DNA of 64,000 bases from Rhodobacter sp. Lineage in GTDB: Bacteria; Pseudomonadota; Alphaproteobacteria; Rhodobacterales; Rhodobacteraceae. The notes beneath the pieces are model-generated. The model worked only from the letters and a program-made list of their open reading frames with translations, did not search any database and was not told where the DNA came from. Made by a program: the position numbers and the translations under genes. Below, in pieces: positions 11,401 to 19,293 of this stretch. Location: assembly GCA_027489175.1 (NCBI GenBank), contig JAIYAE010000018.1, forward strand, positions 1-64,000, written 5' to 3'. Positions within the stretch are counted from its first letter, which is position 1. Every line of letters begins with the position of its first letter.

Positions 11401-14400
11401 GGACGGCATCGGCTACAGCGCCGACCTGCTTTTGTCGATCGACAACCAGCCGCTGTCGACGTTCGACATTGACCAGGTCGAGACCCATTTCGAAGGCGAC
11501 CTGATCGCGCTTTACAACGGTGAGGCGGTCGATCCGGACAACCTGGAAGTCAGGCTGCCCGACCTGGCGGAACTCTTCGCCAACTTCAACTATCTGGCCT
11601 TCCTGAACGATCCCCGCGCGGTGCTTGCGGCGCTGGATACGATCCTGAACCAGATGCAAAGCCTGTTCGACAGCTATCTGGCCGACATTGACCTGCCGGT
11701 GATCGGCGACAAGATCGGCGCGGGCGTCACCTTCTTTGACGATTTCCGGTACAAGGTGCTGGAAGCGATCAAGATCAAGGCCGAAACGCCAGACCCGGTG
11801 ACCGGCAAACTGCCGACCACGGTCGATCTGTTGACCAACGAGGTCAACGCACTGATGAACGACCTCTTTGACACCAACGGTGTCACCTACATGCAGGCCT
11901 ATCTGGATACTTCGGGCACCGCCGAGGAAAGCTATCTGCTGGCCAGCCTGAACTTTAACGGCATCATCTTTGACGAAGACCTCGCGGTTGATTTCGAATT
12001 TGGTGTGCCGGGCCTGGATATGGAGGTCACCGAAGGCTCCAAGCTGCGGATGACGCTGGACTATCTGGTGAACATCGGCTTCGGGATCGACAAGAACGGC
12101 TTCTTCCTGCTGAACGACACCGACGACAAGGAAATCGGCATCACCTTCACGGTGGACGCGGGCACCTTTGAGGGGTCGGCCAAGGTGCTGGGCGTCCTGG
12201 GGCTGGAAGCCAAGGCCGTGACGCTGGATGATGATGGCAACATCACCTCAACCGATGAGGGCGTGGCCGTTGTGTCGGCAACGCTGGGGGCTGACCTCTT
12301 CTCGGACCAGGGGCTGGAGATCATCGACAGCGGCACCGCTGGCGAGGGTGAGATTGTCCGCAACTTCGGCGACATCGCGCTTGCAGACGCGCTTGGCAAT
12401 GAGCTGACCTTCGAAAAGCTGATCTATTTCAACCAGATCGACTATGGCAACCTGATCACCTTCGAATTCGGCGCTGACTTTGAGCTGCAGGTCTCGCTGT
12501 CCGGCAGCGTGCTTGACCCCACCACGGGCGAGCCGATCCGTATTGGCGGCGTGGCCATCCTGCCGACGGTGGCCACCGAATTCTGGGTCAAGGGCAGCTA
12601 TGCCTATGGTGACGGGCTGAACATCGAGCAGCTCTCGTTCGAAAACGTCCGCCTGAACATGCAGGAACTGTACGAGGCGGTGCTGAAACCCGTGCTCGAC
12701 CCGATCATGGAGGTGGTGAACCCGCTGGCGGACTACTTCCGCTGGACGCAGGAAACGCCGTTCAAAGAGGCGCTGTCGGTTGCAGGTTCGGCCTTCCCGA
12801 TCATCGGGATTGCCAACACCGTGATCACCATCGGGCTGCAGGTCACCGACATGGTCAACAGCTTCGCCGCGACCGGCGGCATGCTGATCTTCGGTGACTA
12901 TGACTTCAGCGGAAACGCTGACGGCATCACCTCGGGCGAAAAGACCGTGGCGCAAAGCAGCAGCAGCGTCACCTTGAAGAAGAACAGTTCCTTCGCGAAC
13001 GCCGGGGGCGCGGCGGGCAATCCGTTCGGCGTCTTTGGCAACCTGCAGTCGGGCATCGCGATCGAGATTCCGCTCTTGTCGGACCCGTCCAACATCCTTG
13101 ACCTCATCATGGGCAAGTTCGACCAGGTTGATCTGGTCGAAGTCCACATGAACCTGTTCAACTTCGACACCGGCAAGATCGACCTTGTGGATGAGATCCT
13201 GTCCGGCGTCGGCCTGCCAGGTTGGGCCCGCAGCGCGATCAAGAGCGCGTTCCAGGCCGAGATGAGCCTGAAGTTCAAGGCCGGATTCTCGGCCGGGTAT
13301 GACCTTTCGGGCATCGTCAACTTCGTCAACACGCTGGATGCGGTGCGGCTGCTGGATGGGGTATTCATCGATTCCGCCCCCGGCGCGCTGGTCAATGTCG
13401 ATATCTGGGGCCGTTTTGCGCTGAATGCGTTCATTGCGGGCGCATCAGGCGAAGTGGGCGCCGGGGTCAAGATCAGCTTCAACGACCCCAATGCCGACGG
13501 CAAGTTGCGGATTCCGGAAATGATCGCGCTGGTCGAAGCGGCAGCGGATGCGCTGGCTGCGGGCGATGTGGGCGAGGCGCTTGGGCTGATCTTTGTCGGC
13601 GAGGCCTATTACAAGGCCAAGCTGTCGGTCTGGGCCGGGATCAACCTGCCTTGGCCATTGCCTGATCTGAAGTGGAGCACGACCGTCTTTGACATCGGTG
13701 ACACGATCAGCTTTGGCGGCAACCCCGTCCCGGCGCGGATGGTGACCGACCTTGATGCTGGCGAAACCGCCTTCCTGAACATCGGCGCGCGCAGTGGCGA
13801 TTCGATGACCAAGATCACCGGTGACGGCAATGACCGGCTGGTGCTGACCGGCGGCGGCAGCGGCAATTACACCGCGGTCTATACGCAAGGCGCCAAAAGC
13901 TTTACCGGCAGCTTTGCCAACATCGGCTCGTCGCTGGTGATGCAGGCGGGTGAGGGCAACAACGTCATCGACCTTTCCGGCGCATCGGGCGCCTTGCCGA
14001 CCGTGACCTACACCGGCGGCGGCACCGACACGATCGTCCTGCCGTCGACCGGCCTGCATGTGGTCTTTGCCGGGAACGGCAACGACACGATCAGCACCAA
14101 TGCCGGGTCGTCGGGCACCTACATCATCTTTGGGGAAGAGGGTTCCGATACCATCGACATCAAGGGCGGCAACGTCATCTACATCGGCGACGACAGCTTT
14201 GGTGCGCGGGAACGGTTCCAGCAGATGCTGGCCACCTCTGGCGCGACCGAGGCGTCGATCCGTGCCTTCTTCGGCATTGATGCCAATGGTGTTCCGCAGG
14301 CCGGGGCGACGCAGGCCAACTTCGTGGTCGGCGGGGTTGCCAAGAACCTGCACGCGCTGATGGCCGGCTTCACGACGGAAACCCAGCTTGCCGCAGGCAG

Positions 14401-17400
14401 CGATGCCGACAAGGTCACGCTGGGGGGTGGCAACCATGTTGTCCTGACCGGCAGCGGTGCGGACGACATCAAGGTGAACGGCACCGCAGGCGTCGGCACC
14501 ATGACCATCCTGTCCGGCGCAGGTAGCGACCGGGTTGAGGTGACGGACGGCCTTTCCGTCACGGTCGAAGCTGGCGCGGGCGGGGACCGCGTCTATGTGA
14601 ACGCCAGTTCGTCAACGATCTGGGGCTATGGGGCCGCAGGTGGTCAAGATGGCCTGATCGGCACCGAGGCCGCGACCGGGACCGATGCCCTGGCCATCCG
14701 CGACAGCATGGACATCCTGATCGGCGGCAATGGCGCTGACCAGATCTTCGGCCAGCTGGGCGGCGACTACATCGAAGGCGGCAACGGCGATGACACGCTG
14801 GTCGGCGGCATCGGCGAGGACATCATCGTCGGCGGCAAGATGATCCTGGCCGACAAGGACGGCGCGGCGATCATCCTGCGCAACCTGATGCCGAACGCGC
14901 CCTTGCAGAACGGTCTGACCATCTCGGTCGAGAATCTGGCCGATGGCAATGACGACATCACCGGCTCGGCAGGCCTTGATATCCTCTTGGGCGGCGGCGG
15001 CAACGACACCATGCGCGGCAATGCGGGCAGCGACGTGCTTCTGGGCGACTTCGGCACGGTCGGCCTGTCCTCCAACCTTGTGGCGCAAGAGGTGTTCACG
15101 CAGTTCGACACCTCCAGCTTCAACGGCACCGATGTGCTGGATGGCGGCTTGGGGGGCGACGTGCTTGTTGCGGGCGGCGGCATCGTCGGGCAGACGGAAT
15201 CGATCACCGACCTCTTCGGGTCGAACGTGGTTCTGGGCGACTTCGGCAAGGCTGCAGGCGCGCGAATGCTGGATGCAGTGTCGCTGGTGGAATCCTTCGC
15301 CTCGACCAACGGGTCAAGCGACAGCATCACCACCGGTCGCGGCAATGACATCCAGATCGGCGGCGAAGGGAATGACACCCTGAACGCCGGCAGCGGTGGC
15401 GACATCATCATCGGTGACCTTGGCCGCGTGAACCCGGGCAACGCGCTGATCGAGTCCATGACCTCGACCGACAGCGGCGACGACACCATCACCACTGATG
15501 CGACCGACAACGTGTTTGACATCGTCATCGGCGGCGGCGGGTCTGATACGGTGACCGGTGGGCTGGGGGGCATGGTCTTCCTTGGCGACGATGGCACCCT
15601 GACGCTGGATGGCGTGGCGCTGTCGATGCTGCTGGCCTATGAGGCCCCATCCGAAACCGCGACGCCCGAAGAACTGGCCGCCGACGAGGTGACGCGCGCG
15701 CGGATCGCGGGCATTGCCAAACTGGTCGAAGGCCAGGTTGACGCCAGCGCGGGCGACGACAGCGTCACCATCGACGGCGGCATTCTGGTGGCCGTGCTTG
15801 GCGGCGGCAACGACTTCGCCTCAAACTCCGACGCGGCAGACTTCGTCTATGTCCTTGGCGACAATGGCAAGATCAGCATCGAGACGACCGGCACCAAGAT
15901 TGAATCCGACAGCGACGCGTCGGACGGCAATGACACGATCACGCTGGGGTCGGGCAATGACTGGATCGTCGCCGGCAGCGGCGATGACAGCGTCGATGCA
16001 GGCGATGGTGAAAACTTTGTGCTGGGCGACAGCGGATCGTTCGACGGCACCGATCTGATTTCCGTGCGCACCGTGCGTGACGGGTCCGACACGCTGGTCG
16101 CGGGCAGCGGCAATGACTGGATGATCGCCGGTGGCGACGCTGACAGCATCACTTCGGGCGATGGCAACGACGTCATCCTTGGCGACAGTGGGACTTATGA
16201 CGGGCTTACGCTCACTTCGGCCCTGAACGAAGGCGACGGCAATGACACGGTCAGCGCTGGTGGCGGCAATGACTGGCTGATCCTCGGCCAAGGCGATGAC
16301 GACGCCAACCTGGGTGAGGGTCTGAACCGGGTGCTGGGCGATAGTGGGGAGATCACGGCGGGCCTCATCACCTCGACCCAGAATGGCGACGGCGGATCGG
16401 ACACGATCACCGGCGGCACCGGCACTGACGAGATCATCGCTGGCGCTGGCGCTGACAGCATCGCGGCTGGCGATGGGGAGAACCGGATCCTGGGCGATTC
16501 CGGGTCTTATGACGGGATCACCCTGACCTCGGCCCTGAATGCGGGCGACGGGAATGACACCCTGACCTCGGGCAGCGGGAATGACTGGGTCATCCTTGGC
16601 CAAGGCGATGACGATGCCAATCTTGGTGCGGGCAACAACCGGGTGCTGGGCGACAGCGGTCAGATCACCGCTGGCCTGATCACGTCCACCCAGAACGGCG
16701 ACGGCGGGTCGGACACGATCACCAGCGGCGGTGGCAATGATGAAATCCTGGCGGGTGCCGGGGCTGACAGCATTGTGGCCGGCGACGGCAACAACCGCAT
16801 CCTGGGTGATTCCGGGTCTTATGACGGGGCAGACCTGATCTCAGCCCTGAACGCGGGCGACGGGAATGACACCGTCACCTCAGGCACCGGCAATGATTGG
16901 GCGATCCTGGGTCAGGGCGACGACACCGCAGACCTTGGCACCGGCAACAACCGCGTGCTGGCCGACAGCGGGCGGATCACGGCGACGCTCGTCACCTCGA
17001 CCGAAAATGCCGAGGGCGGTAATGACAGCATCACCACCGGCAGCGGCGATGATGTGGTCCTTGCTGGCGCGGGCGCTGACACCGTGGCGGGCGGCGACGG
17101 CAACAACGTCGTGTTGGGCGATGCCGGCAGCCTGGACGAAACCGACTGGACCCTGACCTCGGCCCTGACGGACGGCGATGGCAATGACCTTGTCACCACC
17201 GGCACCGGCAATGACCGGGTGATCCTGGGCCAGGGCGACGATGACGCGAACCTTGGCGCCGGTAACAACCGGGCCATCGGCGACAGCGGCGTGATCGTCG
17301 ATACGGCGGCGCTGACGCTCGACACCACCTCCATCCTCGATGGCGGTAACGACACCATCCGCAGCGCCGGGGGCGATGACATCCTGATCGGTGGCGCTGC

Positions 17401-18934
17401 CAGCGATTTGGTTGAGGCGGGCAACGGCGACAACACTATACTGGGCGACAACGGCAATGTGACCTACGACCCGGCAGTGACGTCGGGCATGACCTCGGTC
17501 ACCACGGTTGTCAGCACGGGCGGGGCTGCTGATACGCTGACCACCGGCGATGGCCGTGACGTGATCCTGGGCGGCGAAGGCGGCGACAGCATCACCGCCG
17601 GGGACGGGGCTGACCTTGTCCTGGGTGATCAGGGCGTGGTCACCGGGTCGTCGTCGACGCGCTTTGGCAGCCTCACGTCACTGGTCAACGAAGTGCCGGG
17701 CGATGACGTGATCAACCTGGGCGGCGGCAATGACGTGGCGCTTGGCGGGCTTGGCAATGACAGCGTCTATGCCGGGCAGGGCGAAGACATGGTGCTCGGT
17801 GACAGCGGCCTGGTCCGCTTTTCGGGCCTGTCGGCGATCGAAGAGATCGTGCTGCAGGATCAGGACCGTGGCGGCAATGACTTCATCACTGCGGCAGGCG
17901 TCGGCGGCGACAACATCCTTGTCGGCCAGTTTGGCGCGGACACGGTTGAAGGCGGCACCGATGACGACGTCATCTTGGGTGACTTCGCGTTCTTCACCTT
18001 CCTGCCGGGCGCGGCTGGCTATGTCGGCCAATCCTCGGCCGACCGGATGCAGGTGATGACCTCAATCCGGGTTGATCTGTCGTTCAACGACGTGCTGCAG
18101 GGCGACCTTGGCAGCGACTTCATGCTGGGCGGCATGGGCGACGATCTGCTGTATGGTGACGCCGGTCAGGACTTCATGATCGGCGACATGATCATCTTCA
18201 CCCGCAGCTGGGAAGCCGGGCCATTCGGGTCGATCTTTGAAGAAACCACCGTCGACACGAACTTTGCCTTTGTCACCGGCGGCTATGACCAGTTCTTCAG
18301 CGGCGAAGGCCCGGATGTGATGATTGGCGGCCTTGGCCCCGACCTCTTCTTCGGCAACACCGAGTTTGACCTGATCTATTCGGATGCCTACGCGGGCCTC
18401 TTCTACGCCACCTGGGCCGATGGCTTTACCGGTGACACGCCGCAGCGCTTCCTGATCAAGTCCAACTTCGCAGGCCCGGGCGCGATCGACGTGGTGTCGG
18501 AATCGCAGCAGAACTCGTCCATCGGAAGCCCGCTGGACCTGCGCAACTTTGGCTTCAACGCCAACTCCGGCGCGGGTGAGGCGGATGCGATGGACCGTCT
18601 GGCAGGCCTTCTGGCCGGCAGCACGATCCCGCACATGGCCAGCATGGTGATCGACATCCTTGGCAGCTATGACATCGTCAAGGCGATCTCGGCGCTGGTG
18701 GCGGCGGGGATCGATCCGGACGTGCTGGTCGACGCCTTGCTGAATGAGGTGATGCAACAGCTTCTGGCGATGGACAGCCAGAACCTGATTGTCGCCGAAA
18801 TCATGATCGAACGCATGATCCGGCTGTATCTGGCCCAGGCGGGCCTTCTGCCCGCTGCTGACGCCGATACCGATGATGATCAGGCGAATGCCAGTGACGA
18901 CGGCGCCCGGCTGTGGAAGATTGCGGCGGAGTGA
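5489..18934 (+). CDS. Giant LEPR-XLL-like, RTX-repeat surface or secreted protein (4481 aa)
   Basis: The ATG at 5489 is preferred over an in-frame TTG 33 nt upstream. There is no Sec signal peptide. Residues 28-37 (IEPRVMLDAN) match the LEPR-XLL type of motif found at the start of giant repeat proteins. Residues about 574-808 and 847-1075 are two copies of one module. Residues about 1100-2765 are acidic and beta-rich, with an EF-hand-like loop DPNADGKLRIPE at about 2666. Residues about 2770-4290 are rich in GGxGxDxL-like calcium-binding repeats, including near-identical 104-residue tandem units. The final 190 residues, after the repeats, may carry an export signal. I find no cysteine anywhere, as is common in type I secretion substrates. 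The likely role is a Ca2+-stabilised adhesin, matrix or surface-layer-like protein. It is followed by seven co-oriented genes that probably export it. The function is inference. Confidence 0.9.
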   Translation: MNKRTKIQQPVTSVTPERKGNATAYSVIEPRVMLDANLGWTIDASDSLTDALQGVSDLLDDFAAFDTFVDGFETTLDAIAPTVDDGDSVLDALSKTVAALRESADALKAGADSILDGLVTDSFHIGVSTAFANWIETSAPSLNAGQRSAVAAQITVSLVETAFGKDDFRTGAIDANLNALVDGLTVPLNDNDLLAFRAMAKAALADRIETALGGDVDTTLAVELTDRSVLGNDLTFTIGTTADEVDVAIDLPDLELDFAALFAKALPDATLPADLSMLGAAGSLSFTLQTTTSSLAVGINAFDFDLDNLLTFGGNLTAPGSSLSLGLLELSIDGVETAEFALGITTAAGMTLGSSVNLATLAVTTTATNATLTGSLEINEAGGPDTFVEVVADAEYDLIALDLSGTTAFVTGLTATPDDKAFVAALTVSGVLKSSTASTTTDRITAFLASVGTGFDVDLSASVPDPATRAGMEAALESLAQLGTEEIFGFLADIGAATQTILTDAAMDVTVPFTDISLALMAQAIADVFANLPQSFLIDPTQLGFATGAPGALYGAEASFVQSGTAMTAAQIDKLRTIGVVEFRIATQLAEATTEQFTAVSIDLTNNAILQNAASTQDQVLAEFVRLVNAAIKVYGMAASVVSNVLTFSSRYPSNDPANTPPTLSLVGIRERGATTNDDTFSLADLGFGGADLNTNAAGLSTGAADTLAQGSETKIRFDQRAGIEAIVGPTFAQITDGADAIKFVVTVGTTPTTITVNEPASGWLLADGTPNMAGLLTSLNASLTAASVDVTASLNYDGTGFQLVPDTAGTALAIAAEPLAPLKSTISAALNVQSAEVLPGADVAALKTLSNLDLRVVTGEVDSEGNAVVMPVTVDLTVAPANAVLTNPDATDAEILDAIAAALDTALQAFNIDVVIENGAFKVTSAFPDGNSANPPLTFGIVGADLRGGGSDDSVSLATLGFGLTSLDLPEDYELVPGETDEFVLSFLGNSSQTLFFGPRFAEEMIGVPELMFTVTVGGEDHAIRIERPVAGWVTAGNVPNYADIAAAFNTAFTDAGFALNATVLAGNAGLSFGVPAGTDVAYGFGIDPNKMVRALSIDGLFDWVNVELNKIEVLEGSKLMLSEEGELLFQFPDITRSATISSASQLSGLQVDQLGLGELENVQLSANLEATLTGTLNMVAGIDLVAVAAGLLAPGPVDMAQLMSDNTFLDDVDFVVDLTGKATEVTGSAQMGLFGIDIGGTDASLNYLAVNTQLYVGIVGEDTNGEKTAQVSITNIREAFEEGRVDDLIGRYELQGGILTEDGANAYDTAGDRATIDTLQILTAHDAVVGPDEELVMLFATLGDIRINAGEMTGLNEGLIDGINIAIGDGLDPLNTVSVAVYSNDAASQEAIDSLSNLEDGDILDTLSAIGHTLQLVGEKLKTDLPFLDQDIPLFNFSLLDGVDFATEFVDTLREVRDNPQATLDKIEEFLESIFGADTIELEWVAAEQTITIAMEFGFLQDYQEELAFSLDLDELLAGNFAGAGIAADVAELISGIADVSGDGTLVFDPDLTLRMKFGIDLRPTLNPPTDLATPDLTLEQLVSGSIVSTNASGTDDIQITWKDLRNPGAPVEKIFGVDLEGLTTLAEIVGAINAALEDGIGAPASDTVSFTYDEATGTITFVDTEGFKIDTTGVEALFGAAEETSASDPRVIAFDPAFTAFAAAHSFDLVLGADGDGFPVTVALAADAARDTIEEFAAAVNAALTALSVSRDVLTDIAGPLLEVRVSQLIKAEVVAGALRLVETNYAEALGYEARDFAVRGVDASEAVFLSIQSLGESNIASVLGFGDVEGVAIQGKITSEALYEYSAVAAPRVYLDTAESAVFAEIKAGIENSLNITIGIGPLEVNVVDGSALLTNGKGSTDPALFGFSFIDIDGDDFDEQYDLRDLFDLVNDPDRGVLDMIQMDVQVGILVDLPLSDSLGIFNPATDGIGYSADLLLSIDNQPLSTFDIDQVETHFEGDLIALYNGEAVDPDNLEVRLPDLAELFANFNYLAFLNDPRAVLAALDTILNQMQSLFDSYLADIDLPVIGDKIGAGVTFFDDFRYKVLEAIKIKAETPDPVTGKLPTTVDLLTNEVNALMNDLFDTNGVTYMQAYLDTSGTAEESYLLASLNFNGIIFDEDLAVDFEFGVPGLDMEVTEGSKLRMTLDYLVNIGFGIDKNGFFLLNDTDDKEIGITFTVDAGTFEGSAKVLGVLGLEAKAVTLDDDGNITSTDEGVAVVSATLGADLFSDQGLEIIDSGTAGEGEIVRNFGDIALADALGNELTFEKLIYFNQIDYGNLITFEFGADFELQVSLSGSVLDPTTGEPIRIGGVAILPTVATEFWVKGSYAYGDGLNIEQLSFENVRLNMQELYEAVLKPVLDPIMEVVNPLADYFRWTQETPFKEALSVAGSAFPIIGIANTVITIGLQVTDMVNSFAATGGMLIFGDYDFSGNADGITSGEKTVAQSSSSVTLKKNSSFANAGGAAGNPFGVFGNLQSGIAIEIPLLSDPSNILDLIMGKFDQVDLVEVHMNLFNFDTGKIDLVDEILSGVGLPGWARSAIKSAFQAEMSLKFKAGFSAGYDLSGIVNFVNTLDAVRLLDGVFIDSAPGALVNVDIWGRFALNAFIAGASGEVGAGVKISFNDPNADGKLRIPEMIALVEAAADALAAGDVGEALGLIFVGEAYYKAKLSVWAGINLPWPLPDLKWSTTVFDIGDTISFGGNPVPARMVTDLDAGETAFLNIGARSGDSMTKITGDGNDRLVLTGGGSGNYTAVYTQGAKSFTGSFANIGSSLVMQAGEGNNVIDLSGASGALPTVTYTGGGTDTIVLPSTGLHVVFAGNGNDTISTNAGSSGTYIIFGEEGSDTIDIKGGNVIYIGDDSFGARERFQQMLATSGATEASIRAFFGIDANGVPQAGATQANFVVGGVAKNLHALMAGFTTETQLAAGSDADKVTLGGGNHVVLTGSGADDIKVNGTAGVGTMTILSGAGSDRVEVTDGLSVTVEAGAGGDRVYVNASSSTIWGYGAAGGQDGLIGTEAATGTDALAIRDSMDILIGGNGADQIFGQLGGDYIEGGNGDDTLVGGIGEDIIVGGKMILADKDGAAIILRNLMPNAPLQNGLTISVENLADGNDDITGSAGLDILLGGGGNDTMRGNAGSDVLLGDFGTVGLSSNLVAQEVFTQFDTSSFNGTDVLDGGLGGDVLVAGGGIVGQTESITDLFGSNVVLGDFGKAAGARMLDAVSLVESFASTNGSSDSITTGRGNDIQIGGEGNDTLNAGSGGDIIIGDLGRVNPGNALIESMTSTDSGDDTITTDATDNVFDIVIGGGGSDTVTGGLGGMVFLGDDGTLTLDGVALSMLLAYEAPSETATPEELAADEVTRARIAGIAKLVEGQVDASAGDDSVTIDGGILVAVLGGGNDFASNSDAADFVYVLGDNGKISIETTGTKIESDSDASDGNDTITLGSGNDWIVAGSGDDSVDAGDGENFVLGDSGSFDGTDLISVRTVRDGSDTLVAGSGNDWMIAGGDADSITSGDGNDVILGDSGTYDGLTLTSALNEGDGNDTVSAGGGNDWLILGQGDDDANLGEGLNRVLGDSGEITAGLITSTQNGDGGSDTITGGTGTDEIIAGAGADSIAAGDGENRILGDSGSYDGITLTSALNAGDGNDTLTSGSGNDWVILGQGDDDANLGAGNNRVLGDSGQITAGLITSTQNGDGGSDTITSGGGNDEILAGAGADSIVAGDGNNRILGDSGSYDGADLISALNAGDGNDTVTSGTGNDWAILGQGDDTADLGTGNNRVLADSGRITATLVTSTENAEGGNDSITTGSGDDVVLAGAGADTVAGGDGNNVVLGDAGSLDETDWTLTSALTDGDGNDLVTTGTGNDRVILGQGDDDANLGAGNNRAIGDSGVIVDTAALTLDTTSILDGGNDTIRSAGGDDILIGGAASDLVEAGNGDNTILGDNGNVTYDPAVTSGMTSVTTVVSTGGAADTLTTGDGRDVILGGEGGDSITAGDGADLVLGDQGVVTGSSSTRFGSLTSLVNEVPGDDVINLGGGNDVALGGLGNDSVYAGQGEDMVLGDSGLVRFSGLSAIEEIVLQDQDRGGNDFITAAGVGGDNILVGQFGADTVEGGTDDDVILGDFAFFTFLPGAAGYVGQSSADRMQVMTSIRVDLSFNDVLQGDLGSDFMLGGMGDDLLYGDAGQDFMIGDMIIFTRSWEAGPFGSIFEETTVDTNFAFVTGGYDQFFSGEGPDVMIGGLGPDLFFGNTEFDLIYSDAYAGLFYATWADGFTGDTPQRFLIKSNFAGPGAIDVVSESQQNSSIGSPLDLRNFGFNANSGAGEADAMDRLAGLLAGSTIPHMASMVIDILGSYDIVKAISALVAAGIDPDVLVDALLNEVMQQLLAMDSQNLIVAEIMIERMIRLYLAQAGLLPAADADTDDDQANASDDGARLWKIAAE
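16217..17158 (+). repeat. Three tandem ~312-bp repeats inside the giant gene
   Basis: The sequence TC(G/A)GCCCTGA recurs at 16217, 16529, 16841 and 17159, giving units of 312, 312 and 318 bp (104, 104 and 106 residues), with a diverging fourth unit after 17159. Each unit has two half-units of about 52 residues built on GDGNDT-type and NRVLGDSG-type segments. The repeats are highly similar at DNA level, so copy number could change by recombination or be mis-assembled. Confidence 0.88.
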
Positions 18935-18960
18935 CCGGTGAAAACCCTGAGGATCAAAGA

Positions 18961-19266
18961 ATGACCGACAAGAAGCCCGCCCGCGTGGCAAATGCGACCC
19001 TGAATGGCATGACCATCAACTGGGACGACAGCAAGATGGAGAGCGTCTACTCCAACGTCGGCACGGCCACGGCCAACCGTGAGGAGTTTTTCCTGCTGTT
19101 CGGTACCCACCAGAACTGGCGCGGCACGGATGAGGAACGCAAATCCATCGATGTGGCCCTGTCCAAGCGCATCGTGATGAGCCCCTTTGCCGCCAAGCGT
19201 CTGTCGCTGATCCTGAGCCATTCGATCCAGGCTTACGAAGACCAGTTCGGCAAGATCGACGGCTAA
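18961..19266 (+). CDS. DUF3467-family protein
   Basis: This is a 101-residue soluble protein without signal peptide or membrane segment. The pattern (N-terminal strand, then WDDSKMESVYSNVGTATANREEFFLLFG and a C-terminal helix with LSKRIVMSPFAAKRLSLIL) matches the DUF3467 family, whose members are small cytoplasmic proteins of unknown biochemical role. The start at 18961 is preferred because AGGA lies just upstream. It begins 26 nt after the giant gene, and the adaptor gene starts 27 nt later. It may act as a cytosolic chaperone or targeting factor that keeps the giant substrate export-competent. That role is inferred from position only. Confidence 0.85.
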   Translation: MTDKKPARVANATLNGMTINWDDSKMESVYSNVGTATANREEFFLLFGTHQNWRGTDEERKSIDVALSKRIVMSPFAAKRLSLILSHSIQAYEDQFGKIDG

Positions 19267-19293
19267 GCCCCCTATCACTGAAGGCGGGCAGGC

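Noticed and set aside
13445..15088. Long frames opposite the giant repeat gene
   Set aside because: Repetitive codon patterns of the RTX region create open antisense frames. They have no start signals or known motifs.
16217..17158. CRISPR-like array
   Set aside because: The repeats are 312 bp, in frame and translated as calcium-binding repeats. There are no short repeats with unique spacers and no cas genes.
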